Made by a program: the position numbers and the translations under genes. The notes below the pieces were generated by a model. The model was not told the origin of the DNA. It made no database searches and worked only from the letters and a program-made list of their open reading frames with translations. Shown piece after piece: positions 53,619 to 61,923 of a stretch of 64,000 bases of DNA. The DNA is from an uncultured Roseicyclus sp. (GTDB taxonomy: Bacteria; Pseudomonadota; Alphaproteobacteria; Rhodobacterales; Rhodobacteraceae): positions 715,001 through 779,000 of the forward strand of contig CANLXA010000004.1 in assembly GCA_947494975.1 (NCBI GenBank), read 5' to 3'. The stretch's first letter is position 1, and every line of letters starts with the position of its first letter.

Positions 53619-54529
53619 CGGTCGAGCTTCGGGAACAGGATCTGCTCATACCCGCGGGAGATGAAGAACCCGGCGGAGACGATCAGGATGATGAGAAAGC
53701 CTGGCGGCACGAACCAGTAATAGGAGCCTTTGGAGAGCGCCTGTGAGGCAAAAGCGTCTTGCAACATGTACCCCCAGCTGATGGAGTCCGGATCTCCGAA
53801 GCCGAGAAAACTGATCGACGCTTCCGTCAGGATGGCCCACCCGATAGCGATGGAGCCATAGAGGAAGGACAGCGGTAGCACATTAGGCGCGATGTGGCGC
53901 AGGATGATTTTCAGGTCGGATGACCCTGAGACGCGCGCCGCTTCGACATAGACCCGGTTGCGCAAGGTGAGCGTCTGGCTTCGGATCACCCGCCCCGTAT
54001 CGCGCCATAGCACCAGCGCCATGGCGATCACGACGTTCCAGATCGACGGCTCCAAAAAGGCGGCAAGCACGATGACGAAAGGCAGGAACGGAATGCCGAA
54101 CGCAACGTCCGCCAGCCGCATCAGGACCGTGTCAACCCAGCCGCCGAAGTACCCGGCGACGATGCCAACGATGGAGCCGATCAGCGCAACCATGAAAGCC
54201 GCCGTCAGCCCGATCAACAAGGCAGAGCGCGCGCCCCAGACGATTTGCGAGAAGATATCGCGGCCAAGTGTGGTTGTGCCGAGAATGTACCCCTCCGTCC
54301 CTGGTGTCAGGTCAGCGGCGAGCGCGAATTCCGAGGTGAACAGGATCTCATTGGGGTCATGGGTTGCGATGTACGGTGCGAAAACCGCCATGAAGATGAA
54401 GAACAGATAGATGCCGAGGCCGATAACCGCGAGCGGATCGTGCAGCGGCAGGCGGATCGACCCCATCATGCGGCGAAGGCGCGTAAATCTGCCCGGTGGC
54501 CGGACCTTGGTGGTTACGGCGTCACTCAC
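53615..54529 (-). CDS. Peptide-type ABC transporter permease (DppC/OppC-like)
   Basis: A 304-residue inner-membrane protein. A basic N-terminus leads to a first membrane helix (LAVIGLGIYLFFIFMAVFAP), then a periplasmic segment (TPGTEGYILGTTTLGRDIFSQ, matching the GTDxLGRD block of OppC proteins) and further helices. The EAA loop is EAARVSGSSDLKIILRHIAP. The stop overlaps the ATPase start (ATGA) and the start overlaps the DppB-like gene by 8 bases. It forms the channel with DppB-like permease. Confidence 0.93.
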   Translation of the reverse strand: MSDAVTTKVRPPGRFTRLRRMMGSIRLPLHDPLAVIGLGIYLFFIFMAVFAPYIATHDPNEILFTSEFALAADLTPGTEGYILGTTTLGRDIFSQIVWGARSALLIGLTAAFMVALIGSIVGIVAGYFGGWVDTVLMRLADVAFGIPFLPFVIVLAAFLEPSIWNVVIAMALVLWRDTGRVIRSQTLTLRNRVYVEAARVSGSSDLKIILRHIAPNVLPLSFLYGSIAIGWAILTEASISFLGFGDPDSISWGYMLQDAFASQALSKGSYYWFVPPGFLIILIVSAGFFISRGYEQILFPKLDR

Positions 54530-55499
54530 GGGTCACCCGGGGATCAAGAGCGGCATAGAGCAGGTCTGCGACGAGGTTCATCAGGATCACGACTACGGCG
54601 ATCATCAAGAACGCGCCCTGCGCCAGCGGGTAGTCTGCGGTAGAGACGGCGCGCACCAACTCGCGACCGAGGCCGGGCCAGGAGAACACCGTTTCCACGA
54701 CCACGTTGCCCTGAATTTGGTAGCCAACCGCGATGGCAAAGGATGTCATCACAGGCAAGAGTGCGTTGCGTGCAGCGTGCCGGATCACGACCGAAAATGT
54801 CGACAGGCCCTTGATCCGCGCCATGGTCACGAAATCCTCGCGCATGACGTCCATCATATTGGAGCGCATGAGCAACAGCGGCAGACCCTGGCTGTAGATC
54901 GCCAGTGTCAGGACTGGCAATGTCATGTGCCACCAGAAATCCGCTGAGGTATAGAGCGCCCACAAGGTATCATATTCGGCGCCCGGTGGCCGTGTGCCGC
55001 CAGCGGGGAACCACCCCATGCCGAAGCTGAACACCGCAAGCAACAGCATGCCGAGCCAGAATTCAGGCATCGCGCGCGTCGTTAGGACCAGCGGCACACC
55101 GACCTGTTCCACGACGGAGCCGCGCTTCCATGCGAGGTAGGCACCGGCCAGCACGCCGAAAACGTAAGCCACGATAAGGGAGGTAAAGGTCAGGATCAGG
55201 GTGTTTGGCAGAAGCGCCAGCACCCGTTCGGCGACAGGTTGGCGGTAGAAGAAACTCTCGCCCAGATCGCCCTGCATCAGATTGCCGAGATAGATCAGAT
55301 ATTGCCGCCAAAGCGGCTGATCGAGGCCAAAGCGGGCCATCAATGCAGCCTGCTGCTCGGGCGTGAAGTTCGGGTCGATGTAGGCCGCCAGCGGGCTACC
55401 TGGCATCAACCGGAACATGAAGAACAGGATGGTGATCACCGCCAGTAACACGAACGCTGTCTGCAACAAGCGTGCGCCAATGACGGTGATCGCCTTCAC
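54522..55499 (-). CDS. Peptide-type ABC transporter permease (DppB/OppB-like)
   Basis: A 325-residue inner-membrane protein. The first membrane helix is TAFVLLAVITILFFMFRLMPGSP, directly followed by the periplasmic segment that defines DppB proteins (LGLDQPLWRQYLIYLGNLMQGDLGESFF in part). The EAA-like loop is TMARIKGLSTFSVVIRHAAR, and the C-terminal FSWPGLGRELVRAV is a family motif. It starts 34 bases after the binding-protein stop and overlaps the next permease by 8 bases. Confidence 0.93.
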   Translation of the reverse strand: MKAITVIGARLLQTAFVLLAVITILFFMFRLMPGSPLAAYIDPNFTPEQQAALMARFGLDQPLWRQYLIYLGNLMQGDLGESFFYRQPVAERVLALLPNTLILTFTSLIVAYVFGVLAGAYLAWKRGSVVEQVGVPLVLTTRAMPEFWLGMLLLAVFSFGMGWFPAGGTRPPGAEYDTLWALYTSADFWWHMTLPVLTLAIYSQGLPLLLMRSNMMDVMREDFVTMARIKGLSTFSVVIRHAARNALLPVMTSFAIAVGYQIQGNVVVETVFSWPGLGRELVRAVSTADYPLAQGAFLMIAVVVILMNLVADLLYAALDPRVTRE

Positions 55500-55533
55500 T
55501 CAACCAGCCCCTTTTTGTCCGATTCCGTCAGGC

Positions 55534-57183
55534 TCATTCGCCCAATGTCTCGGAAACGCCTTCGGGGTAGTGCAACCGGCCGTCGACCACCTCATAGCCT
55601 GCATCTGCTAGCATCTGCTGGGCCAGTTCGATCCCGGCTTCCATGCCTTCGACCGTGGCCTCATTGTGCCAGAAGCCAAGCGCCGGAGAGACGACCGAAT
55701 TCGACGGCACGGCGAACCCGCGGAAGGCGGCACCGACGATCAGCCGGCGATCAACCGAGGCCGACAATGCGCGACGGAAGGCCGGGTCGTTGAAGGGCGG
55801 CCGACGGTGGTTGAAGGCGACATAGCGAAAGCCGATGTCGACGGTCGAGACCGCGGTCAGATTGGGATCCTCTTCGGCTGCAGCCACCACTACGGTCGGA
55901 TCACCGGGGAAATCCGACAGGAAGTTGATTTCGCCCGAGCGGAGCATGCCAAGTGACGCTTCGACATTCGGCACAATCCGCAGGATCCAGCGATCAGCAG
56001 CGGGCGCGGCCCAATGCTCGGCATTGGCTTCCAGCACGACCTCCTCGTTCAGGGTCCAGCTTCCAAAGCGGTATGGACCGGACCCAATCGGCACCTCTTC
56101 CTGATAGGATTCCGCGTTGGTCTCCAGCGTCAATTGCTCGGCGATTACCGGCTCCCAGATATGCATCGGGATGAGGTTGATCTTCGACAGGCTCGCGGTG
56201 AGGAACGGCGCCGACGGCTCGGTCAGCGAGAAGGTGATGTCCATGCCGTCGATGGTGATGTCGGCAATGCTCCCGACGAAGGGGCCATACATGGGCGCCT
56301 CACCCGATCCGGCGGCCTCAAACGAGAACGCGACATCTTCAGGCGTCACAGGCATGCCGTCATGCCACATCATCCCCTCGCGGAGTGTGACCCTGATCGT
56401 GGTGTCATCGATCCATTCATAGCTTTCCGCCGCCCAGGGTTGCGGCAGACCATCGGGCCCGATCCGCATCAGGCGGTCATACACCAGTTCAGTGATCCAG
56501 CTATCGGTTCCGCCGGAAATATATAGGGGATTGATCGCCGTCACGTTGTCCGACGAGTTGAGGATGATGTCAGTGACATCGCCGAGCGGCTCCATCTGGA
56601 GATAGCTCCAGGTGTTGCGGATACCGATACCGGACTGGTCCACCACGGTGTCGGGATTCCAGACAGACGTATTGAACGCGTAGGTCGATTGCGGGTGCGC
56701 AAGCATCATGTTGGGCTGATCTTCGGCCAGCATCGCCTGTGCCGCCCGGACAATCTCGCGTCGCTCGTCGGGATCGAGCGTCACGCGCTGCTGTTCGACC
56801 AGCGCGTCATAGTCGGGGTTGTTGTAGCCGATGAAGTTGAAGCCCTGCTCGGCCGTCGTGGAATGGAACAGGTTATAGACGATCTCGTCGGGGTCCGAGC
56901 GTTCGGGGCGGCCGACCATCTGCCAGGCCGTCGTGTCCCAATCGTCGCGGCTGAACCAGATCGCCTGGATCATCTGCTCCCAGGGCATCACCTCGACATT
57001 CACATCCAGACCGAGCCGGCGCCATTCCTGCGCAATCAGCTGGGTAAACTGGAACTCGGCAGGCTGCGCGGCCTGCGGCCTTGTGACGATGTTGATGGTC
57101 CGGATTTCTTCAGCAATTGCAGGTGTCAGCACGGTAGCCGACAGCATGGCGGCAAGTACCGTTGGTCTAAATGGCAGTGTCAT
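55534..57183 (-). CDS. Peptide/nickel-type ABC transporter substrate-binding protein
   Basis: A 549-residue periplasmic protein of solute-binding family 5. ATG 57183 is chosen because AGGAG lies 7 bases upstream; a TTG two codons earlier is less likely. Residues 1-24 are a signal peptide ending PAIA-EE. The mature chain shows HSTTAEQGFNFIGYNNPDYDALV, then WITELVYDRLMRIGPDGLPQPW and VTLREGMMWHDGMPVTPEDV, the classic family block. Notably, the first 160 mature residues look like the C-terminal lobe of such proteins placed before the usual N-terminal block, and the chain ends soon after VVDGRLHYPEG. The order of lobes may thus be permuted. Ligand unknown. Confidence 0.88.
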   Translation of the reverse strand: MTLPFRPTVLAAMLSATVLTPAIAEEIRTINIVTRPQAAQPAEFQFTQLIAQEWRRLGLDVNVEVMPWEQMIQAIWFSRDDWDTTAWQMVGRPERSDPDEIVYNLFHSTTAEQGFNFIGYNNPDYDALVEQQRVTLDPDERREIVRAAQAMLAEDQPNMMLAHPQSTYAFNTSVWNPDTVVDQSGIGIRNTWSYLQMEPLGDVTDIILNSSDNVTAINPLYISGGTDSWITELVYDRLMRIGPDGLPQPWAAESYEWIDDTTIRVTLREGMMWHDGMPVTPEDVAFSFEAAGSGEAPMYGPFVGSIADITIDGMDITFSLTEPSAPFLTASLSKINLIPMHIWEPVIAEQLTLETNAESYQEEVPIGSGPYRFGSWTLNEEVVLEANAEHWAAPAADRWILRIVPNVEASLGMLRSGEINFLSDFPGDPTVVVAAAEEDPNLTAVSTVDIGFRYVAFNHRRPPFNDPAFRRALSASVDRRLIVGAAFRGFAVPSNSVVSPALGFWHNEATVEGMEAGIELAQQMLADAGYEVVDGRLHYPEGVSETLGE

Positions 57184-57232
57184 TATCAATCTCCTGTTGG
57201 CGTCTCATGGACGACGTTGGATGTGCGCGGCT

Positions 57233-57988
57233 TCAGGCAACGCGCATGTCAGAGGCGGTTTTGCCCGCCTTCATCTTCGCTGGCGTGGGCCATGCCTTTT
57301 TGGAATGGGCCAATCCCATGGAAACCAGCATCTCTGCGTGTTTCACGGCTGCGCGGCCCGCATTCACGACCGGCACGCCGACTTCCGCGCCGATCTCATC
57401 GCCCATGTCTAGGAAAGACATTGTCATGCAGCCAAACAGCAGGGCGTCGGCGCGGTCCTCATCGACACAGGCGCGGGCGACCTCGATCAGACGTGCCTTG
57501 GTGGCGTCCGGATCGTTCATCAACTCAAGCACCGGGATATTCGTGGGGCGGACCGAGGCCAACTTCGCGCGGACGCCCGCGTGGACCGCCAGCATCTCCT
57601 GGCCCGCGATCAAGCTGTCGAAAATCGTCAGCACGCTGAACTTGTGTCCCAGCCCCGCCGCCAGAAGCATCGCGCTTTCGCAAGGGCCGATCACGGGCAT
57701 AGACACCAGCTCGCGCGCGGCCTCAAGCCCCGGGTCGCCGAAGCATCCGATGATCGCGGCATCATAGCCCTGTGTCTCGCATTCCATGATCAGATCAAGC
57801 GTTGGCGGGATGGCCAGCATCTCCTCGTAGGCGGACTCGATAGACGCTGGTCCGGACGGCACATCAATGACGGAAACGTCGGTGCCATCGAAAGCCCAGC
57901 CATTCATCAGCGCTTCGCGGCGCTGCATCTCGGTACGTCCCATCGGTCCCTTAGACATCGGACCTGGCACCACATACGCAATTTTCAT
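57233..57988 (-). CDS. Asp/Glu/hydantoin racemase family protein
   Basis: A 251-residue cofactor-free racemase-type enzyme read from ATG 57988. The two catalytic cysteines expected in the family are Cys82 in AAIIGCFGDPGLEAAREL and Cys187 in ALLFGCMTMSFLDMG, placed in the two pseudo-symmetric halves. VIGPCESAMLLAAGLGHKFSVLT is also typical of hydantoin racemases. It converts the enantiomers of a 5-substituted hydantoin or a related alpha-carbon acid. It is the first gene of the ten-gene operon, 22 bases after the palindrome at 58011-58029, which links racemisation to transport and HyuAB ring opening. Confidence 0.88.
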   Translation of the reverse strand: MKIAYVVPGPMSKGPMGRTEMQRREALMNGWAFDGTDVSVIDVPSGPASIESAYEEMLAIPPTLDLIMECETQGYDAAIIGCFGDPGLEAARELVSMPVIGPCESAMLLAAGLGHKFSVLTIFDSLIAGQEMLAVHAGVRAKLASVRPTNIPVLELMNDPDATKARLIEVARACVDEDRADALLFGCMTMSFLDMGDEIGAEVGVPVVNAGRAAVKHAEMLVSMGLAHSKKAWPTPAKMKAGKTASDMRVA

Positions 57989-58010
57989 CGCTATCCCCCG
58001 CAAGAACGCT

Positions 58011-58029
58011 GTTTCACTTGGCGAAACAA
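58011..58029. promoter_or_regulatory. Perfect 19-bp palindrome, probable IclR operator
   Basis: TGTTTC-ACTTGGC-GAAACA has perfect 6-bp arms around 7 bases and lies in the 110-base gap between the racemase operon and the IclR gene. The arms resemble IclR-family binding sites. A near copy stands before the M28 gene at 58937-58955. The position just upstream of the racemase start suggests repression of the operon. Confidence 0.7.
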
Positions 58030-58098
58030 TGTTTTAAAGTAAGTATGCGGCAAAATGATCGCAAAGCAAGCCTCACGTAAATCGAGTAGAGCCACAAA

Positions 58099-58872
58099 AT
58101 GTCCGAACCCCGAGATTACACCATCGCAGCCGTTGACCGTGCCCTGTTGGTATTGGAGGCCCTGGCAGGCCAGCCAAGGCAGGGTGTCACGGAGCTTGCC
58201 TCGCGTTTGGGACTGACCAAGACGATCGTCTTCCGGCTGTTGTCGACCCTGGAGGGCAGGGGGTTCGTTGTTCGCGAGGGCGACAAGGCCATCTATTCCC
58301 TCGGTTACCGGATGGGCGTTTTGGGTGAACAGGCGGGCGCGCAGAATACGCTGCTGGCTGCCGCGCGCGTGGTGATGGAGCGCCTTCGCGAGGATACGAC
58401 GGAGACCATCAACCTGATCCTGCGTGAAGGGAACCGATCCCTCGTCCTGGCGACTCTTCCAGGCCATCATGCCATGAGAATTTACGCAAATGCAGGGCGT
58501 TATGGCCCGCTGCACGCCGGCGGTGGCTCCATGCTGCTGCTGGCCCATGCCCCGCAGGATGTGCGCGAAAGTGTCTTGGCAGAGCCATTGGAATCGTTCA
58601 CCGCCGCCACTGCGACCGATCCCGATGACCTGCGCACGCGCCTCGACATGATCCGGGCGGATGGCTTCCATATCGCGATCAACGACCTTGACGAGGGCGC
58701 GTTTTCCATCGCTGCGCCGATCCGCGGTGCTTCCCACGAAGTGATCGCCGCCCTGTCGGTAGCGGGTGCTATGGCGCGATACGACGAACCCCGTCGACGC
58801 CGCTATCTTGGGCTGGTCGAAGGGGCCGCTGCTGAAATCAGTGGCAAACTTGGTCTGGCGACCGCCGCCTGA
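58099..58872 (+). CDS. IclR-family transcriptional regulator of the amide/peptide island
   Basis: A 257-residue protein. Residues about 8-75 form the winged helix (AVDRALLVLEALAGQPRQGV, LASRLGLTKTIVFRLLSTLE, then the wing with VREGDKAIYSLG). The rest is the IclR effector domain (LREDTTETINLILREGNRSL, GRYGPLHAGGGSMLLLAHAP, FSIAAPIRGASHEVIAALSV). It faces the ten-gene operon and precedes the M28 gene, and both have the same 19-base palindrome in front of them. It is most likely a repressor relieved by a substrate or intermediate. Confidence 0.92.
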   Translation: MSEPRDYTIAAVDRALLVLEALAGQPRQGVTELASRLGLTKTIVFRLLSTLEGRGFVVREGDKAIYSLGYRMGVLGEQAGAQNTLLAAARVVMERLREDTTETINLILREGNRSLVLATLPGHHAMRIYANAGRYGPLHAGGGSMLLLAHAPQDVRESVLAEPLESFTAATATDPDDLRTRLDMIRADGFHIAINDLDEGAFSIAAPIRGASHEVIAALSVAGAMARYDEPRRRRYLGLVEGAAAEISGKLGLATAA

Positions 58873-58936
58873 GCGCGGCGTCATCCCGCGCTTGTCGAAT
58901 CGCACCCTGACTGTCACGCTTCATTTGATAAAACTC

Positions 58937-58955
58937 TGTTTTGATGAATGAAACA
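58937..58955. promoter_or_regulatory. Second IclR-type operator, before the M28 gene
   Basis: TGTTTT-GATGAAT-GAAACA matches the palindrome at 58011-58029 in length, arm sequence and 7-base spacing with one arm mismatch. It lies inside a larger dyad (outer TTCATT and AATGAA, 58920-58952) and ends at the ribosome site AAAGGG (58955-58960). Binding here would block transcription or initiation of the M28 gene. Confidence 0.65.
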
Positions 58956-58967
58956 AAGGGGCGCGCG

Positions 58968-60692
58968 ATGATGACTTCCGAAACCGCAATTCTCGACCAG
59001 GTGACGATGGACGAGCCCTGGGGGCTGGTGAAAAGCTTCGCTACTTTCAAACGCGAACACCCTGACGATGTGAATCGCGGAATGGACGAGGTTGTTGAGC
59101 GCCTGTCGCGCCATGGCGTCCCTGCGACGGTCCATAACCCGTCGCTTTATCTGAGCTTGCCCGGTGCCGCTCGGGTAGAAGCATCCGGCGTGACCTACCG
59201 CGCCAAGCCGCCGGCTTATGCCACGGATGCTCGTGGCGGAGTGACAGCCCCCCTTGTCTACCTCGGGGCCAATGCGGTGGACGATATCGACGACATGTTC
59301 GATCTTAAGATTGATGGTGCGGCGGGCATGGCGGGCCTTGCGAAAGGCGCTATCGTTGTCTCCGAGGGGTTCGCCAGCCCGGTCATGGTGCGCCAGTTTG
59401 AAGATCTGGGGGCCGTCGGCGTCATTGCAATCAACCCCGGCATCGACATCCACTGGGGCATCTGCACGACGATCTGGGGTGTTCCCGACCTTGACGATTT
59501 ACCGAGAAAGCCCGGCATCCCCGCCGTCGCGGTAAATAAGCCCGATGGAGAGGCACTGATTGCGCTGGCCAAGGCAGGCGGTGAGGGTACGGTGTTCACC
59601 GAGATGGAGGAGGGGTGGTTCGACAGCAAACTGGTTGAGGTCGTGATCCCCGGCACGGAGGAACCTGACAAATACGTTCTCCTGCATGGCCACCTCGACA
59701 GTTGGGATGTCGGCGTGGGTGACAATGCCGTTGGCGATGCGTGTATGCTGGAAATCGCCCGCGTTCTTTGGGCGAACCGCGACAAGCTGCGCCGTTCGGT
59801 CAAGATCTGCTGGTGGCCCGGCCACTCCACAGGACGCTACGCCGGGTCGACGTGGTACGCCGACGCGTTCGCGCTCGACCTCGACGAAAATTGTGTCGCG
59901 CAAGTGAATTGTGACAGTCCCGGCTGCCGTTGGGCGACCGAGTTCCTGAACCTGTCGCGCATGTCCGAAACGGACGATCTCATCAGTGACGTCATCGAGG
60001 AGATCGCGGGCAAAACCGCTGAGGGGGAGCGACCGCATCGGGCAGGCGACTATTCCTTTAACAACATCGGCATCTCTGGCTACTTCATGCTGTCCTCGAC
60101 GATGCCCACCGTGTTGCGGGAAGAGAAGGGGTATTACACGGTTGGCGGTTGCGGCGCCAATATCGCGTGGCATACCGAGAACGACACGCTTGAGATTGCC
60201 GACAAGGACATTCTGGAACGCGACATCAAGGTGTACCTTTTGGCCATTCTACGTACGGCTAATTCTGGGATCCTACCTTTCGATTGGCGTGCGACAGCGC
60301 GAGAGTTTCAAGCGACGATTACGGAGTATCAGGCAGCCGCAGGGGAGCGTTTTGACCTTACACCCTCCGCGGAGGCGGCGCAGCATCTGCTGGAGACGCT
60401 GGACGCGTTTTACGTTGCTGCCGAGGTTGGAACGGTCTCGGAAGACAAGGCGAATACAATTATTCAAGACCTTGCCCGTATTCTCGTCCCGATCAATTTC
60501 TGTCGTGGGCCGCGCTTTCGCCACGACCCTGCGGCCACGATCCCGCCCTTGCCCACAATCCACACGGCGACGGAACTTGACGAGCACGATGACACGCTTG
60601 GCTTTGCGCAAAACCAACTGGTGCGTGGTCAAAACCGGCTGGTCGCGGCACTCAGGCAGGCCACGCGGCACATATCACTCGTCACCGCCTAA
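58968..60692 (+). CDS. M28-family peptidase-like protein with altered active site
   Basis: A 574-residue protein; ATG 58968 has AAAGGG 7 bases upstream. About residues 90-205 look like a protease-associated insert (GAIVVSEGFASPVMVRQFE, AVGVIAINPG). The M28 core starts about 236: His242 and Asp244 in VLLHGHLDSWDVG, bridging Asp252 in GDNAVGDA, Asp in VNCDSPG, and the last His in NIAWHTENDT. The catalytic Glu-Glu pair, normally before a G-L-x-G-S turn, is replaced by Gly-His286-Ser287 (WWPGHSTGRYAGSTWY). There is no signal peptide. It may be a changed-chemistry amidohydrolase or a non-catalytic relative. It overlaps the oxidoreductase gene by one base. Confidence 0.8.
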   Translation: MMTSETAILDQVTMDEPWGLVKSFATFKREHPDDVNRGMDEVVERLSRHGVPATVHNPSLYLSLPGAARVEASGVTYRAKPPAYATDARGGVTAPLVYLGANAVDDIDDMFDLKIDGAAGMAGLAKGAIVVSEGFASPVMVRQFEDLGAVGVIAINPGIDIHWGICTTIWGVPDLDDLPRKPGIPAVAVNKPDGEALIALAKAGGEGTVFTEMEEGWFDSKLVEVVIPGTEEPDKYVLLHGHLDSWDVGVGDNAVGDACMLEIARVLWANRDKLRRSVKICWWPGHSTGRYAGSTWYADAFALDLDENCVAQVNCDSPGCRWATEFLNLSRMSETDDLISDVIEEIAGKTAEGERPHRAGDYSFNNIGISGYFMLSSTMPTVLREEKGYYTVGGCGANIAWHTENDTLEIADKDILERDIKVYLLAILRTANSGILPFDWRATAREFQATITEYQAAAGERFDLTPSAEAAQHLLETLDAFYVAAEVGTVSEDKANTIIQDLARILVPINFCRGPRFRHDPAATIPPLPTIHTATELDEHDDTLGFAQNQLVRGQNRLVAALRQATRHISLVTA

Positions 60693-61675
60693 TGCGCGCA
60701 ATCCTCTATGAGAGGACGGGTCCGGCAGCGGATGTGCTGAGGGTCAGCGACGTTCGGGCACCGTCCGCAGCCCCTGGTGAGGTCCTGGTGCGCATCGCTG
60801 CCTCAGGCATCAACCCGGCGGACGTCAAACGCCGCGCCGGCTGGGGTGGCATGCAAATGGGACATCCCCGGATTATCCCGCATTGTGATGGCGCGGGGAC
60901 GATCGAAGCGGTCGGTGCAGGTCTCAGCGCGGATCGGATAGGCCAGCGTGTCTGGCTGTGGAACGCGCAAGGGGGCTATGGGCAAGCCGGGCGAGCTTTC
61001 GGGACGGCGGCCGAGTATGTGGCATTGCCCGCAGAGCAGGCAGTCCTTTTGCCCGACCACTTCACCATGGCGCAAGGTGCTTGCCTTGGCGTGCCGGCCA
61101 TGACCGCTCACCGATGTGTGCTGTCAGACGGCCCTGTTTCGGGCAAAACCATCCTTGTTCAAGGCGGCGCGGGCGCTGTCGGCTATCTCGCGATCCAGAT
61201 TGCGGGCAAGAGCGGCGCCCGTGTCATTGCGACTGTCAGCAAACCAAAGGATGCTGAACGAGTACAGGCCGTGGGCGGTGAACCGATCAGCCGCCATGAC
61301 GAAGACATCGTCGACAAAGTTCTGGACCTGACCGATGGTGAAGGCGTCGACCGCATCATTGAAGTCGATTTCGCGGCCAATCAGGCCGTGGACGCACGGC
61401 TCATTAAGCCAAATGGCGTCATCTCCAGCTATTCGTGCACGTCAGATCCAACACCAGTCCTCGACTACTACGCCTTCGCGTCCAGAGGCGCGAATGTTCG
61501 GTTCATTCAAGGTTTTGCTCTACCCGAGGATGCGCGGGCGCATGGTCAAGACTGGCTGGCGGCTCATGATATCGAAATCCCGATCGCCGCGACGTTTCCC
61601 CTCGACCGCTGCGCCGACGCGCATCTCCATGTCGAAAAGGCGAGCGCCTTTGGACAAACGGTGGTTACCCCTTAG
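60692..61675 (+). CDS. NADPH:quinone reductase-like zinc-free MDR oxidoreductase
   Basis: A 327-residue medium-chain dehydrogenase/reductase. The N-terminal VLVRIAASGINPADVKRRAGW is typical of the zeta-crystallin/quinone oxidoreductase branch, and no cysteine ligands of catalytic zinc are seen. The cofactor loop is ILVQGGAGAVGYLAIQIAG, and VIATVSKPKDAERV suggests NADPH. It begins in the stop codon of the M28 gene (TAATG), so the two are coupled and presumably share regulation by the IclR protein. The substrate, perhaps an enone or keto intermediate of the island's pathway, is unknown. Confidence 0.9.
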   Translation: MRAILYERTGPAADVLRVSDVRAPSAAPGEVLVRIAASGINPADVKRRAGWGGMQMGHPRIIPHCDGAGTIEAVGAGLSADRIGQRVWLWNAQGGYGQAGRAFGTAAEYVALPAEQAVLLPDHFTMAQGACLGVPAMTAHRCVLSDGPVSGKTILVQGGAGAVGYLAIQIAGKSGARVIATVSKPKDAERVQAVGGEPISRHDEDIVDKVLDLTDGEGVDRIIEVDFAANQAVDARLIKPNGVISSYSCTSDPTPVLDYYAFASRGANVRFIQGFALPEDARAHGQDWLAAHDIEIPIAATFPLDRCADAHLHVEKASAFGQTVVTP

Positions 61676-61923
61676 ACAAGAAAACCGCGATTGCAGCAAA
61701 CGCTTCGCGATCCCGTCTTGTGCCCGCGCTGAACCTGGCCTGGAATGCCTTCAATAGCCGATATGGCCCGGTTCTCCGGGGCTTCGCCAAGGTGGACATC
61801 AATCGGTCGCTGAGCGTCCAACGTATTGGCGTCCGCGGCACTGGGTAGGGCACAAATCTACAGGACTTCGGCCACTGCCAGCCACCGCGCGGCCAAAACG
61901 CACAGTCTCGCCGAGTGCGAATG
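61676..61923. other. Gap between convergent genes, no gene seen
   Basis: The 248 bases between the oxidoreductase and sulfatase stops contain only short frames. A 62-residue minus-strand frame (61665-61853) has no motif I recognise and overlaps the oxidoreductase end. No strong terminator hairpin was found. It may be decayed coding DNA. Confidence 0.4.
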
